From positions 1,612,001-1,676,000 of the forward strand of contig NZ_MTQL01000007.1 of NCBI RefSeq assembly GCF_001984125.1: a stretch of DNA of 64,000 nucleotides, read 5' to 3'. The notes under the pieces are model-generated. The model made no database searches. It worked only from the letters and a program-made list of their open reading frames with translations, and had not been told where the DNA came from. Position numbers and translations under genes: made by a program. This DNA comes from Leifsonia sp. ALI-44-B. GTDB lineage: Bacteria; Actinomycetota; Actinomycetes; Actinomycetales; Microbacteriaceae. Shown piece after piece: positions 33,947-43,440 of the stretch (the stretch's first letter is position 1; each line of letters begins with the position of its first letter).

Positions 33947-34524
33947 GGTCGGGCAGCTCCCTTGTCGCTGGCGGGCGCGGGGTTGCCGGCGCCGTCGATC
34001 GGATGTCCGGGCTCCTCGAACAGCGAACGCTGACCCTCTTCGACGCGGGCCCGGGCCGACAGGCCGTCGCTGCGGTGCATGCCGTAGACCCAGTAGCGGT
34101 AGAGCAGGAAGCGGAAGATGGTGCCGAGCACGAGCCCGATCACGTTGGCCGAGATGTTGTCGGCGATGATGTTGTCGAAACCGAGCAGGTGGTGAGACAC
34201 CCACAGGCAGAGCAGGCTGATGAGCAGGCCGCCCACGGCTACGACGACGTATTCGAGCAGCTCGAGGACGAAGTTCTTGCGACGGTGCTCGCGGAAGGTC
34301 CAGTACCGGTTGCCGATCCAGTTGAACACGATGGCGACGCTCGTGGACAGCACCTTGGCGCCGAGCGCGGTGCTCCACCATCCCTCACCGAACACGCCGA
34401 GGCGCAGGAGGTTGAACAGGCCCGTGTCGATAGCGAAGCCGATGAGGCCGACGACCCCGAATTTCAGGGCGTACAGCACGATGCCGTGCCAGGCGCGTTC
34501 GGCCAGCTGGCGTATTCTTCTCAT
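33943..34524 (-). CDS. GtrA family membrane protein
   Basis: Membrane protein of 193 residues with four helices in the GtrA arrangement: [20 protein letters not shown], then [22 protein letters not shown], two further helices and [14 protein letters not shown] at the end of the fourth. A hydrophilic tail follows. The family is thought to translocate polyprenyl-phosphate sugars. I chose ATG 34524; the longer frame begins with a poorly supported TTG at 34563. Its stop overlaps the start of the GT2 enzyme that would make its substrate. Confidence 0.88.
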   Translation of the reverse strand: MRRIRQLAERAWHGIVLYALKFGVVGLIGFAIDTGLFNLLRLGVFGEGWWSTALGAKVLSTSVAIVFNWIGNRYWTFREHRRKNFVLELLEYVVVAVGGLLISLLCLWVSHHLLGFDNIIADNISANVIGLVLGTIFRFLLYRYWVYGMHRSDGLSARARVEEGQRSLFEEPGHPIDGAGNPAPASDKGAARP

Positions 34525-34741
34525 CAGACCTCGGAGGGGATCGTCGCGTGAAAGCGACCTCAATCGGTGACCTTCGTCGGTCTCTTCCGGACAGCGTCGC
34601 CGTGCACATGCACGATGACAGACTCATCATCGTATCCGATGACCGGCTGCATATTGGCTGACCATTCGGCGTGCGTCGCGGGTTCGGCGTGCGCATATCG
34701 TGACAAGCCGCTCATCTCTGCGCTGATCAGCCCGGTCTTGC

Positions 34742-34747
34742 TAGGAT
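34742..34747 (+). promoter_or_regulatory. -10 box (TAGGAT) of a leaderless promoter for rfbC
   Basis: TAGGAT, seven bases, then GTG 34755. The 230-base gap upstream separates divergent gtrA and rfbC and otherwise shows nothing I can assign. Confidence 0.55.
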
Positions 34748-34754
34748 TTCGAGC

Positions 34755-35369
34755 GTGCAGATACGCGAACTCCGAGTCCCCGACAGTTACGAGATCACCC
34801 CGAAGCAGTTCGGCGACGACCGAGGCGTGTTCCTCGAGTGGTACCGCTTCGACAAGCTCGAAGAGACCATCGGGCACTCGCTGAACCTCGCCCAGGGCAA
34901 CACGTCCGTGTCGAAGCGGGGCGTCGTGCGCGGCATCCACTTCGCCGATGTGCCGCCGAGCCAGGCCAAATACGTCACGGCCACCCACGGTGCCGTGCTC
35001 GACTACGTCATCGACATCCGCGTGGGGTCGCCCACCTTCGGCGAGTGGGACACGGTCCTGCTCGACGACACCGACCGCCGCGCCATCTACCTGGCCGAGG
35101 GCCTCGGTCACGCCTTCGTCGCCCTCACCGACGACGCCACCGTGAGCTACCTGGTCACCTCCACGTTCAACGCCGAGCGCGAGCACGGCATCAACCCGCT
35201 CGACCCCGAGATCGGGCTCGTCTTCCCCGAAGAGGCCGGCGAGCCGCTGCTGTCGCCGAAGGACACCGACGCCCCCGGGCTCTCCGAGGCCGCCGCGCAG
35301 GGGCTCCTGCCCACCTGGGAGGCCGCTCGCGCCTACTACGAAACGCTGAACAAGGGACAGGGACACTAA
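34755..35369 (+). CDS. rfbC: dTDP-4-dehydrorhamnose 3,5-epimerase
   Basis: Cupin-fold epimerase of dTDP-L-rhamnose synthesis, 204 residues. It has the conserved N-terminus [17 protein letters not shown], the catalytic His62 in VVRGIHF, and [13 protein letters not shown]. The start GTG fits a leaderless promoter. rfbA follows two bases after the stop, so they are one operon. Confidence 0.94.
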   Translation: MQIRELRVPDSYEITPKQFGDDRGVFLEWYRFDKLEETIGHSLNLAQGNTSVSKRGVVRGIHFADVPPSQAKYVTATHGAVLDYVIDIRVGSPTFGEWDTVLLDDTDRRAIYLAEGLGHAFVALTDDATVSYLVTSTFNAEREHGINPLDPEIGLVFPEEAGEPLLSPKDTDAPGLSEAAAQGLLPTWEAARAYYETLNKGQGH

Positions 35370-35371
35370 CC

Positions 35372-36235
35372 ATGCGCGGAATCATCCTCGCCGGCGGCTC
35401 CGGCACGCGACTGTGGCCGATCACCAAGGGCATCTCGAAGCAGCTCATGCCCATCTATGACAAGCCCATGATCTACTACCCCCTGTCGACGCTCATGATG
35501 GCCGACATCCGCGAGGTGTTGATCATCACGACGCCCGAATACAACGAGCAGTTCAAGGCGTTGTTGGGGGATGGCTCGGAGCTCGGCATGCGCATCGAAT
35601 ACGCCGTGCAGCCCTCGCCCGACGGCCTCGCCCAGGCGTTCATCATCGGCGAAGAGTTCATCGGCGACGAGAGCGTCGCGCTCGTGCTTGGCGACAACAT
35701 CTTCCACGGAACGGGCCTCGGCTCGTCGCTGCGCACGCACAGCGACATCGAGGGCGCCACCATCTTCGCCTACCACGTGGCCAACCCGAAGGCCTACGGC
35801 GTCGTCGAGTTCGACGAGAACTTCACGGCCGTGTCGATCGAAGAGAAGCCCACCGAGCCGAAGAGCAACTACGCGGTTCCCGGCCTCTATTTCTACGACA
35901 ACAATGTCGTCGAGATCGCGAAGACAATCGAGCCCTCCGCGCGCGGCGAGCTCGAGATCTCCACGGTCAACGAGCGCTACCTCGACGCGGGCAACCTCAG
36001 CGTCAAGGTGCTCGACCGCGGCACCGCGTGGCTCGACACGGGCACATTCGAGTCCATGATGCAGGCCTCCGAATACGTGCGTGTGATCGAAGACCGCCAG
36101 GGCTTCAAGGTCGGCTGCATCGAGGAGATCGCCTGGCGCGCCGGCTGGATCGACGACGAGCAGCTCGCCAAGCTCGCCGCGCCCCTCGTCAAGAGCGGCT
36201 ACGGCACCTACCTGCAGGGCCTCCTGAGCGCCTAG
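35372..36235 (+). CDS. rfbA: Glucose-1-phosphate thymidylyltransferase
   Basis: Makes dTDP-glucose from dTTP and glucose 1-phosphate, the first step to dTDP-rhamnose. The 287 residues show the nucleotide-binding GGSGTRL (8-14), the uridylyl/thymidylyl-site [19 protein letters not shown] and the LGDNIFHG block. The ATG at 35372 follows rfbC directly; the larger upstream frame is a shadow. A terminator lies just beyond the stop. Confidence 0.95.
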   Translation: MRGIILAGGSGTRLWPITKGISKQLMPIYDKPMIYYPLSTLMMADIREVLIITTPEYNEQFKALLGDGSELGMRIEYAVQPSPDGLAQAFIIGEEFIGDESVALVLGDNIFHGTGLGSSLRTHSDIEGATIFAYHVANPKAYGVVEFDENFTAVSIEEKPTEPKSNYAVPGLYFYDNNVVEIAKTIEPSARGELEISTVNERYLDAGNLSVKVLDRGTAWLDTGTFESMMQASEYVRVIEDRQGFKVGCIEEIAWRAGWIDDEQLAKLAAPLVKSGYGTYLQGLLSA

Positions 36236-36263
36236 GCGTCCAGCCGAAGCATCGGGCTCGATA

Positions 36264-36297
36264 CGAAGAGCGCGTCCCCGATGGGGCGCGCTCTTCG
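36264..36297 (+). terminator. Terminator after rfbA
   Basis: CGAAGAGCGCG-T-CCCC (36264-36279) pairs with GGGGCGCGCTCTTCG (36283-36297) with one bulged T and a 3-base loop. It lies between convergent operons. Confidence 0.7.
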
Positions 36298-36340
36298 TCG
36301 TTCTGAGGCCCGGTGCCGGCGGCCGTGCGGCCGGGGTGGC

Positions 36341-37891
36341 CTACGGCAGGTAGGGGTCGCGCTCGGGCACGCCCCAGCGGTCGTGCACGAGGGCGTATTC
36401 GGCATCCGTGATGGTGTTCACGCGCGTGCGAGACTCGTAGTGGAAGAGGACGACGTCGCGCAGCCACAGGAGGCGCAGGCCCAGCAGGTCGTGCACCTTC
36501 TTGCTCAGGTCGACGTCGTTGTAGTTGATGGCGAATTCTTCGGAGAAGCCGCCCACCTGCTCGACGGTCTCGCGGCGCATGGCGATGCACGCGCCCGTCA
36601 GGCCCGACGCCTCGCGGTTGACGAACAGCGCGCTGAACTCGCCGGGATAGATCTCGGGCGTGCCGAGGTAGGCGTGCGTGAACTGCCCGTTGCCGTAGCG
36701 GTGTCCGCCGTGCTGCAGCGTGCGATCCTCGAACAGCAGGCGCGCGCCCGTCATGCCGACATCGCTCTCGCGCAGCGGGGCGATGAGGTTCTCGATGACA
36801 CCCTCGCTGATGGCCTCGACGTCGTCGTTCAGGAAGATGACGACATCGCCACGGGAGGCGAGGAACCCGGCGTTGCACTTGCGGCTGAAGTTGAAGGGCT
36901 CGTCGTAGCGCACGAGGGTGAGCCGGTCACCGGTGATCTCGGCCAACTCGTCGAGCACGGCATCCGGGGTCTCGGGGTCGTAGACGATGACGACCTCAAC
37001 GTCGGTGTGGGCGCTCGTGGCCAGCACCGAACGCACGGCGTCAACGACGAACACGCGCTCGACACCGTTGATGGGGCCGGCCGAACCGCGCGTGGGGATG
37101 ATGACGCTCACGCTCGTGGTCAGATCGGGGTCGCGCACCACGCGGTAGTGACTGGGCGCCGGACCGCGCTCGGCATGACCCAGGATGCCCACGCGCTTGA
37201 CGTGGTCGTCGACGGCCTTGACGCCGGAATCCCAGGCATACGGCTTCGCGTCGATGTCGGTGGCCGCCGAACCCGGGATGGCGCGCCAGTGGTACAGCAC
37301 CTCGGGGATGTGCACGATGCGCCGGGCCTTCTCGGTGACGCGCAGCGCGAGGTCGTGGTCTTGTGAGCCGTCGTAACCGTCGCGGAAGGCGCCGACCTCG
37401 TCGACGATGGAGCGGCGCAGCACCGACAGGTGGCCTGTGTACATGTGGCCGCGCAGGCGCTCGGGCGACCACTCGGGCTTCAGGAACGTGTCGTAGTGGG
37501 TGCCGTCTTCGCCGACCTTGTCTTCGTCGGTGTAGATGTAGTCGGCGTCGGGCTGCAGGTCGATCGCCTCGGACACCTTCTGCAGGGCGTCGGGGTGCAG
37601 CAGGTCGTCATTGTCGACGAGCGCCACGAAGTCGCCCGTGGCGGCCGCGAGGCCCACGTTCGAGGCGCCCACGATGCCCTTGTTCTCGGGCAGCTGCACC
37701 ACACGGATGCGGCTGTCCTCGGCCTCGCGCTGGCGCAGGTAGGGCACGATGGATGCATCGGGCGACGCGTCGTCGGCGAGCACGAGCTCCCAGTTGCCGA
37801 AGCTCTGCGCGACGACCGAGTCGATCATCTCGCCGAGCACGTCGAGCGGCGGGTTGTAGACGGGCGTGACGACAGAGAATTTGGGGGCCAT
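36341..37891 (-). CDS. Glycosyltransferase with two tandem GT2 domains
   Basis: Protein of 516 residues with two GT-A units. The first (about 1-230) starts FSVVTPVYNPPLDVL and has the metal site VALVDNDDLL. The second (about 270-500) starts VSVIIPTRGSAGP, has VVIFLNDDVEAIS, SGLTGACIAMRR and ends near the conserved YNDVDLSKKV. Such enzymes are typical of rhamnan or O-antigen synthesis and may add two sugars or alternate linkages. ATG 37891 begins the conserved domain; the longer frame reads back into the small upstream gene. Confidence 0.9.
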   Translation of the reverse strand: MAPKFSVVTPVYNPPLDVLGEMIDSVVAQSFGNWELVLADDASPDASIVPYLRQREAEDSRIRVVQLPENKGIVGASNVGLAAATGDFVALVDNDDLLHPDALQKVSEAIDLQPDADYIYTDEDKVGEDGTHYDTFLKPEWSPERLRGHMYTGHLSVLRRSIVDEVGAFRDGYDGSQDHDLALRVTEKARRIVHIPEVLYHWRAIPGSAATDIDAKPYAWDSGVKAVDDHVKRVGILGHAERGPAPSHYRVVRDPDLTTSVSVIIPTRGSAGPINGVERVFVVDAVRSVLATSAHTDVEVVIVYDPETPDAVLDELAEITGDRLTLVRYDEPFNFSRKCNAGFLASRGDVVIFLNDDVEAISEGVIENLIAPLRESDVGMTGARLLFEDRTLQHGGHRYGNGQFTHAYLGTPEIYPGEFSALFVNREASGLTGACIAMRRETVEQVGGFSEEFAINYNDVDLSKKVHDLLGLRLLWLRDVVLFHYESRTRVNTITDAEYALVHDRWGVPERDPYLP

Positions 37892-37893
37892 GC

Positions 37894-38160
37894 TCAACGC
37901 ACCTTCGAGACGATGATCCGCACGAGGCTGCGGGCTTTGCGGGGGACGACTTTCGCGCGCAGGGCGGTCGACATGATGGCGTTCCCGACCTTCCACGACT
38001 TGGATGCCTTGAGCGCGGCGTTCTGGGCTTCGCTGCGGGCCAGCGCGCGCCGCGTTTCGGCGAGCGTCGCCTCGATGCCGAGTGCGCGGTCGGCGGCGAC
38101 CAGGCGATCGTGTTCGGGCGAGGACAGCAGGGTGGCGGCGTCGAGCGGCTTTCGGGTCAC
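37894..38160 (-). CDS. Small helical protein of the polysaccharide locus
   Basis: Protein of 88 residues with a GTG start overlapping the stop of the upstream glycosyltransferase, and a stop two bases before the next one, so it is clearly expressed with them. It is mostly helical (ADRALGIEATLAETRRALAR), followed by ALKASKSWKVGNAIM and a very basic C-terminus. The SKSWKVG-type motif occurs at the ends of many glycosyltransferases in such loci, so it may be a detached tail or membrane-docking partner. No named family is recognised. Confidence 0.7.
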   Translation of the reverse strand: MTRKPLDAATLLSSPEHDRLVAADRALGIEATLAETRRALARSEAQNAALKASKSWKVGNAIMSTALRAKVVPRKARSLVRIIVSKVR

Positions 38161-39086
38161 GGGGTCATCCTATCGGCCGGCTCGTCGGCGGCACCGGGGC
38201 GGGCCTGGAGCACGGGGTCGGTGAGCGGGGTGGTGTGCAGCAGATGCTCGGAGAAGACGGTCTTGAGGTCGAAGATGGCGTGGTGCTGGTCGACGTCACG
38301 CAGGACGAACTCGATGGGCGTCTCCACCTTGATGAGGCGCCAGCCGTTCCAGGCGGCGAACGTCGACATCCACATGTCCTCGAGGAACAGGTAGCGGCGG
38401 GGGAGCGCGCGGAAGAAGACATCCGAGCGCACCAGGGTGCTGTCGCAGACCGCGCCGCCCGTTCCCACATAGGTGGCGGCGTCGCCCTGCGAGAGGGCCG
38501 CGCGCTGATAGTAGGTCTCGACATAGCTGAACGCCCACCAGCCCGCGATGGAGCGCGGGGCATAGGCCGCGAGCAGGTCGTCGAGAAAAGCGGGGGTGAT
38601 GTCTTCGTCGTCGTCGAGCATGACGAACGGGCCCTCGTAACCCGTGTCGACGACGCGGCGCATGGCGAGGAAACGCCCGACGCCGCCCACGTTGACGGGG
38701 GCGTTGAAGAGTTCGATGCTGTCGATCGCGCCGAGATCGAGCGCCTGCACCGCGCGGCGGTAGTGGTCACCGTTGGCGGCGAGGTTGTTCCACAGGATGA
38801 GGCGGATTCGGCGGCCGCCGTGTTGCTCGCCGAGCTGCTTCACGATGTCGGCGATGCGCTGCGGTCGCTTCCACAGGCACATGACCACCGGGAGGGCGTC
38901 GTTCGAGGGGGTGCCGCGCAGGCGTTCGAAGTCGAGGGGACGTTCGAGGTGTCGGCGGTAGGCGTTCCAGCGCCGCGATTCCGTGTAGCCCTCGCGGGCT
39001 CCGCGGGCGGCCCGCAGGCCGGCGCGCGCGACGGGGCCGAGCCCGAGGCGTTGGGCGGTGCGGCCGACGGCGTTGCGCAACGCCAT
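38157..39086 (-). CDS. Glycosyltransferase-like protein
   Basis: Protein of 309 residues. After a basic N-terminus comes PVVMCLWKRPQRIADIVKQL, resembling the beginning of GT2-type nucleotide-sugar domains, followed by the acidic metal-binding segment FVMLDDDEDITPAF and a conserved-looking GGAVCDSTLVRSDVFFRAL and LFLEDMWMS. It probably transfers a sugar in polysaccharide assembly; donor and acceptor are unknown. ATG 39086 overlaps the preceding stop by one base (TGATG); the longer frame to 39512 lies within the upstream gene and is rejected. Confidence 0.8.
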   Translation of the reverse strand: MALRNAVGRTAQRLGLGPVARAGLRAARGAREGYTESRRWNAYRRHLERPLDFERLRGTPSNDALPVVMCLWKRPQRIADIVKQLGEQHGGRRIRLILWNNLAANGDHYRRAVQALDLGAIDSIELFNAPVNVGGVGRFLAMRRVVDTGYEGPFVMLDDDEDITPAFLDDLLAAYAPRSIAGWWAFSYVETYYQRAALSQGDAATYVGTGGAVCDSTLVRSDVFFRALPRRYLFLEDMWMSTFAAWNGWRLIKVETPIEFVLRDVDQHHAIFDLKTVFSEHLLHTTPLTDPVLQARPGAADEPADRMTP

Positions 39087-39976
39087 CACGCGGCTCCGGA
39101 CGAGTGGGACGTGCCTGACGAACGCGACGAACGCGTGTTCCACCGCAGGCGTACCCAGAGCCCAAGGCGCAGCAGTCCACGCAGCGGCGCCTGATACCAG
39201 CGCGGGTAGCGGCGGGACAGGTAGAGATAGGCGCTCGAGTGGTGGGCCGTCAGCATGCGGACCGGGTTCTGCGAGGTGCTGCGCGCGCCGCGGTGCACGA
39301 CGGTCGCGGCGGGCACGTAGCGGTTCTCGAAACCCGCCTCGCGCAGTCGGCGGCCGAGGTCGACATCCTCGAAGTACATGAAGAAGCTCTCGTCGAAGCC
39401 GCCGACGCGCTCGAACGCCGCGCGCCGGATGAGCACGCACGCGCCCGACAGCCAGCCGACGGATGCCTCGAGCCCCGTGTCGATGCGCTCGTTGTGGTAG
39501 CGCTGCGTCCACGGGTTCGATGGCCAGATGCGCGAGAAGAGGGCATGGCCGGCGCCCGACGACAGCGAGGGCAGTTCGCGCGCGGAGGGGTAGATCTCGC
39601 CCTCCTCGGTGAGGATGCGCGGCCCGGCTGCCCCGGCCTCGGGGTGACGATCAAGGATGTCGACGAGCGCGTCGATGCTGCCGGGTTCGAGCACGACATC
39701 CGGGTTAGAGATGAGCAGGAATTCGACATCCGGCGAGACCGTGCGCGCGCCGGCGTTGATGCCGCCGCCGTAACCCCGGTTGTCGTCGAGCAGCAGGAAC
39801 GATGCCCCGCGCTCGTCGACGGTGGCGCGGGTGTCATCGTGCTGGGGCGAGGCGTTGTCGACGACGACGACGTCGACGGGCCCGGTCGACGCGCGCTCCA
39901 CGGATTCGAGGAACGGGCCGATCTGGTCGCCGGAGTTGTACGTCACCGTGACGACGGCGACTCGAGGGGAGCTCAT
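39086..39976 (-). CDS. GT2 rhamnosyltransferase-like glycosyltransferase
   Basis: WbbL/RfbF-type glycosyltransferase of 296 residues: VAVVTVTYNSGDQIGPFL, VVVVDNASPQHD, NRGYGGGINAGA, then the acceptor-side blocks LSGACVLIRRAAFERVGGFDE and FFMYFEDVDLGRRLREAGF. This group includes dTDP-rhamnose-dependent enzymes, matching the rhamnose genes nearby. ATG 39976 begins the domain. It follows the ABC exporter ATPase by four bases. Confidence 0.9.
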   Translation of the reverse strand: MSSPRVAVVTVTYNSGDQIGPFLESVERASTGPVDVVVVDNASPQHDDTRATVDERGASFLLLDDNRGYGGGINAGARTVSPDVEFLLISNPDVVLEPGSIDALVDILDRHPEAGAAGPRILTEEGEIYPSARELPSLSSGAGHALFSRIWPSNPWTQRYHNERIDTGLEASVGWLSGACVLIRRAAFERVGGFDESFFMYFEDVDLGRRLREAGFENRYVPAATVVHRGARSTSQNPVRMLTAHHSSAYLYLSRRYPRWYQAPLRGLLRLGLWVRLRWNTRSSRSSGTSHSSGAA

Positions 39977-39980
39977 CGGA

Positions 39981-41213
39981 TCAGGAGATCTCCGCCATCT
40001 CGGGGCGGGCGTGCAGAATGCCGACGGCCAGCTCGTAGTCGGGCGCATCGAACGACGTGGCCTGCGGGAAGTCGTGCAGGTGTCGTCCGGCCATGTCCAT
40101 GAGCGACGCGTTGATGAAGTACTTGCCCGTGCCCAGGTTGACGTCGTGCAGCGTGAGCTCGACGGTCTTCTGCCCGATCAGGCGTGGGAGCGGAGTGCCG
40201 AGGCGCTTCGAGGTCGTGCCATAGACCACCTGGCCCATCTCGTTGTCGATCTGCACGGCGGCGACCCACTCGTCGAGGCCGTCCTTGTGCTCGAAATCGA
40301 CCTGGATTTTGAGGTCTCCACCTGGGGCGATGGGCTCGCCGACGGTTCCGCCGGCGGGGAAAGCGCGCACGGCCAAGACGCGGCCGTCGTCGCGACGCTG
40401 CACGGCGACGGGCTGTTCCTTCTTCTCGTCGAGGCGGCGGCCTTCGAGGATGTCGCGGAAGTCGGCGACGGCCTCGCGCGGGTTGCCGTCGAGCACGATC
40501 TTGCCCTTGTTGAGCAGCACGGCGCGGTCGCACAGCTCGACGACCTGGCCGAGCGAGTGGGTGACGAGGATGATGGTGCGACCCTCGGCCTGGAACGACC
40601 GGATCTTGTCGAGGCATTTGCGCTGGAAGGCCTCGTCGCCGACCGCGAGCACCTCGTCGACCAGCAGCAGGTCGGGGTCGGTGTGCACGGCCACCGAGAA
40701 GGCGAGGCGCACGTACATGCCGGACGAGTAGAACTTGACCTGCGTGTCGATGAAGTCGCCGATGCCCGAGAAGGTGAGGATGTCGTCGAACTTCGCCTCG
40801 GTCTCTTCGCGGCTGAGGCCCAGGATGGATGCGTTGAGGAACACGTTCTCGCGCCCCGTGAGGTCGGGGTGGAACCCGGCGCCCAGCTCGAGCAGCGCGG
40901 CGACGCGACCGCGGCGGGCCACCGTTCCGCGGGTGGGGTCGAGAATGCCGCCGATGACCTTCAGCAGCGTGCTCTTGCCCGAACCGTTGTGGCCGATGAG
41001 GCCGACGGTCGTGCCGGCCTGGACCTTCAGGTCGATGCCGTCGAGGGCCCAGAAGTCCTCTTTGTGGCGGCGCCCGGCGCGGCCGAACGTGACGATGCGC
41101 TCCTTGAGCGAGTTGTCCTTGCGAATCGTGAAGCGCTTGGCGACACCCTCGATCTCGACGATCGTCGGGCGGCCGGGGATCAGACCTTTTTCGGTGTCCG
41201 TTGCGGTAGTCAT
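39981..41213 (-). CDS. Polysaccharide ABC exporter ATPase with C-terminal substrate-binding domain (Wzt-like)
   Basis: ATPase of 410 residues. Walker A GHNGSGKST is at 74-82, a FYSSGMYVRLAF signature precedes Walker B LLLVDEVLAVGDE, and a His switch occurs in LVTHSLGQV. Residues 270-410 form an extra beta-rich domain like the carbohydrate-binding C-terminus of Wzt, which recognises the chain to be exported. With the permease upstream it exports undecaprenyl-linked polysaccharide. The gap between permease and ATPase is about 12 bases. Confidence 0.92.
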   Translation of the reverse strand: MTTATDTEKGLIPGRPTIVEIEGVAKRFTIRKDNSLKERIVTFGRAGRRHKEDFWALDGIDLKVQAGTTVGLIGHNGSGKSTLLKVIGGILDPTRGTVARRGRVAALLELGAGFHPDLTGRENVFLNASILGLSREETEAKFDDILTFSGIGDFIDTQVKFYSSGMYVRLAFSVAVHTDPDLLLVDEVLAVGDEAFQRKCLDKIRSFQAEGRTIILVTHSLGQVVELCDRAVLLNKGKIVLDGNPREAVADFRDILEGRRLDEKKEQPVAVQRRDDGRVLAVRAFPAGGTVGEPIAPGGDLKIQVDFEHKDGLDEWVAAVQIDNEMGQVVYGTTSKRLGTPLPRLIGQKTVELTLHDVNLGTGKYFINASLMDMAGRHLHDFPQATSFDAPDYELAVGILHARPEMAEIS

Positions 41214-41225
41214 AGGGGAGTCGAC

Positions 41226-42134
41226 CTACAGTTCCTGTGCGAAGTTGCCCTGCAGACGGGCGAAGACCCGCTGCGAGAAGAAGAGGACGATCAGGCCGAC
41301 GCCGATCGCGATCAGCATGCGCAGCATGAGCTCGGGCGGGGCCGACATCGGGTTGTCGTGGCCGGCCGTCCAGAAGACGCGCTGGAAGCCCAGAACGGCC
41401 AGGGTGATCGGGTTGTTGGTGTAGACCTCGAGGATCCACGGGTGGCTGGCCGTGATGTTCTTGACCATCTCCCACGAGTAGACGATGGGGGAGGCCCACA
41501 TGCCGAGCATCAGAACGACCTCGACGAGGTACTGCACGTCGCGCAGATAGACGTTCACGGCCGAGAGCAGGATGGCGAAGGCCGTGCCCCAGACGAGTAG
41601 CAAGAGCAGCGCGGGGATGAAGTAGATGGCCTCGGCCGAGAAGGGCGGCGATCCGAGCGCGAACGTTGCCGCGAGCAGGATGACGAGCTGGATGAGGAAG
41701 TTGAACCCGGCAGAGCCCACGCTCGCGAGAGGGAACACCTCTCGGGGCAGGTAGATCTTCTTGATCAAGCCGGCGTTCATGATGATGGACGACGTTCCGC
41801 CGCCCACGATCTCGCTGAACAGGCCGTAGGCCGTCAGACCCGTGTAGACGTAGATGGCGAACTCGGGGATGCCGCGCTCGGCGCCGAGGATCTTGCCCAT
41901 GACGAAGTAGAAGATCGCGAGCTGGGTGAGGGGACGCACGAGGGTCCACACGAAGCCGAGGCTGGAGTCCTTGTAGCGCGACTTGATGTCGCGCCGCACG
42001 AGCAGACCGAGCATCTGCCGGTGCGCCAGAACACCTTTCAGCGCCGACCAGCTCGAGCCCACCTTGCCGCCGGACGAACCGACGGGGATGAGGGGTTGTT
42101 CGGCGAGCGTCTGGAATCGTTCCTGAGCTGTCAT
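41226..42134 (-). CDS. Polysaccharide ABC exporter permease (Wzm/TagG-like)
   Basis: ABC-2 type membrane protein of 302 residues with six helices. The cytoplasmic N-terminus ends in LLVRRDIKSRYKDSSLGFVW, the hallmark of polysaccharide and teichoic acid exporters, and YLPREVFPLA and YLRDVQYLVEVVLM are conserved later. The ATG at 42134 starts a normal-length protein. A TACGCT box at 42201-42196 on the minus strand may be its promoter. The ATPase partner is directly downstream. Confidence 0.92.
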   Translation of the reverse strand: MTAQERFQTLAEQPLIPVGSSGGKVGSSWSALKGVLAHRQMLGLLVRRDIKSRYKDSSLGFVWTLVRPLTQLAIFYFVMGKILGAERGIPEFAIYVYTGLTAYGLFSEIVGGGTSSIIMNAGLIKKIYLPREVFPLASVGSAGFNFLIQLVILLAATFALGSPPFSAEAIYFIPALLLLLVWGTAFAILLSAVNVYLRDVQYLVEVVLMLGMWASPIVYSWEMVKNITASHPWILEVYTNNPITLAVLGFQRVFWTAGHDNPMSAPPELMLRMLIAIGVGLIVLFFSQRVFARLQGNFAQEL

Positions 42135-42195
42135 ACCTGTTTGTTCCGTTCCGCTTCGGGCAGGGGAAAGCCCGTCGCACACTACGACTCAGGTA

Positions 42196-42201
42196 GCGTA
42201 C
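42196..42201 (-). promoter_or_regulatory. Putative -10 box (TACGCT) for the exporter operon
   Basis: TACGCT on the minus strand lies about 62 bases before the permease ATG and would give a 5' leader of roughly 55 bases. Confidence 0.35.
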
Positions 42202-42246
42202 CCCACCTGTTGCTGAGCGGCCCCCGAGTTCGCCCGGCCGGTCCCG

Positions 42247-43440
42247 CTAGCGGCGGCGCAGATTCTTGAGGGTGCCCGGAAGCTTCTTGGCCTCGCGCTG
42301 CGCCTCGCGTGCGCGGGCCCCGGCCCAGTCCGCGGCCTTCACGATCTTGCGGTCGTGGAACGCCTGCACCTGCGCCTCGAGAGAGCGGATGTGTTCGTCA
42401 GCGGCCTTCTTCTCGCGTTCGAGTCTGGCGCTCAGCTCGGCCTCGATCTCGGCGGCCTCGGCCCGCAGGGCGTCGGCGTCGGAGGCGGCGCGGGCGAGCT
42501 CATCCTCGAGTTCGGCGATGCGTGCGGCCTCGGCGATGAGCGCGCGACCGGTGGCCTGGCCGAGTGCCGTGACGTCGTCGGAGAAGAACACGTCGGGCTG
42601 TCCGGTCAGGTGCTCGTCTGAAACCGTGCGGTCGAGCATGAAGCGCCCGTCGGCGAGCCCCGCCTCGAACTCTTCGGCACTTGGATGCCGCACCAGATAG
42701 TAGGAGAGCAACGTGCCGCCGAGCAGCCGCCGGTAGTCGCGCATGCCGTGGTGGTTGGGGCTCGGCGTGAGCCCGGACACCTCATAGGCCGAGCCGGCGT
42801 TGCGCACCTTGTGCTCGTATTGCTTCCACGAGCGCCACGGCAGGTGCAGCACCTCGATCATGTAGGCGGGGTCGGGTTCGCCGTGGCTGGCGAGCGACAC
42901 GTAGTGGTTGCCCTGGGCCACGTTCACCTCGGGGTCGCCGATGTGCGCTGCATCGTGCGTCGAATGCGCGAGCAGGCCCACGCGGTTGAGCTCCTCGACG
43001 GGGCGGCTGTCGCGATAGATCAGGCGGTCGAGCCCGGACCCCTCGGCAGCCGGCGCGCCGATCATGTCGATGACGGGCACGGTGAATGAGTGCAGATCGG
43101 TGGGGATGTTCTCGAACGCCTCTTTCAGCGTGAGCGAGCGGTTGTTCGGCACCCAGAACTCGTCGGCGTCGGCGTTCAGCACCCAGTCCGCGTCGTGCAG
43201 CGTCTTGGCGTCGCGCGCCATCTGCGTGACCATCTCGGCCTGTCGCTTGTCGTGCACGGGGTGGTGTCGCAGGTCGACCGTTCCGGCGGCGGCGTAGCGC
43301 TCGAGGATCTCGGTGGTGCCGTCGACCGAGCCGTTGTCGGTCGCGATGATGATGTCGACACCCTGTTGCAGGTGATGTTCGATCATCGCTTCGATGATGT
43401 CCGCTTCGTCGCGCACCATCAGGGTCATGGCTAATCTCAT
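42247..43440 (-). CDS. Glycosyltransferase family 2 protein with C-terminal coiled coil
   Basis: Protein of 397 residues. It begins MRLAMTLMVRDEADIIEAMI and has ATDNGSVDGTTEIL and the acidic WVLNADADEFW, as in the group of GT2-like proteins that contain the DADEF motif. Residues about 310-380 form a long charged coiled coil (ELEDELARAASDADALRAEA), followed by a basic tail. ATG 43440 has GAGGAA about ten bases upstream. The longer frame to 43638 lies in the divergent promoter region. It may be tethered to the other synthesis proteins through the coiled coil. Confidence 0.87.
   Translation of the reverse strand: MRLAMTLMVRDEADIIEAMIEHHLQQGVDIIIATDNGSVDGTTEILERYAAAGTVDLRHHPVHDKRQAEMVTQMARDAKTLHDADWVLNADADEFWVPNNRSLTLKEAFENIPTDLHSFTVPVIDMIGAPAAEGSGLDRLIYRDSRPVEELNRVGLLAHSTHDAAHIGDPEVNVAQGNHYVSLASHGEPDPAYMIEVLHLPWRSWKQYEHKVRNAGSAYEVSGLTPSPNHHGMRDYRRLLGGTLLSYYLVRHPSAEEFEAGLADGRFMLDRTVSDEHLTGQPDVFFSDDVTALGQATGRALIAEAARIAELEDELARAASDADALRAEAAEIEAELSARLEREKKAADEHIRSLEAQVQAFHDRKIVKAADWAGARAREAQREAKKLPGTLKNLRRR

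Noticed and set aside
33170-34381. Extension of the polyprenyl-phosphate transferase to 34381
   Set aside because: It overlaps gtrA in another frame; GTG 33946 forms a four-base overlap with the gtrA stop.
38157-39512. N-terminal extension of the glycosyltransferase-like gene to 39512
   Set aside because: The extension lies entirely inside the neighbouring rhamnosyltransferase gene in another frame; ATG 39086 overlaps that gene's stop as elsewhere in the operon.
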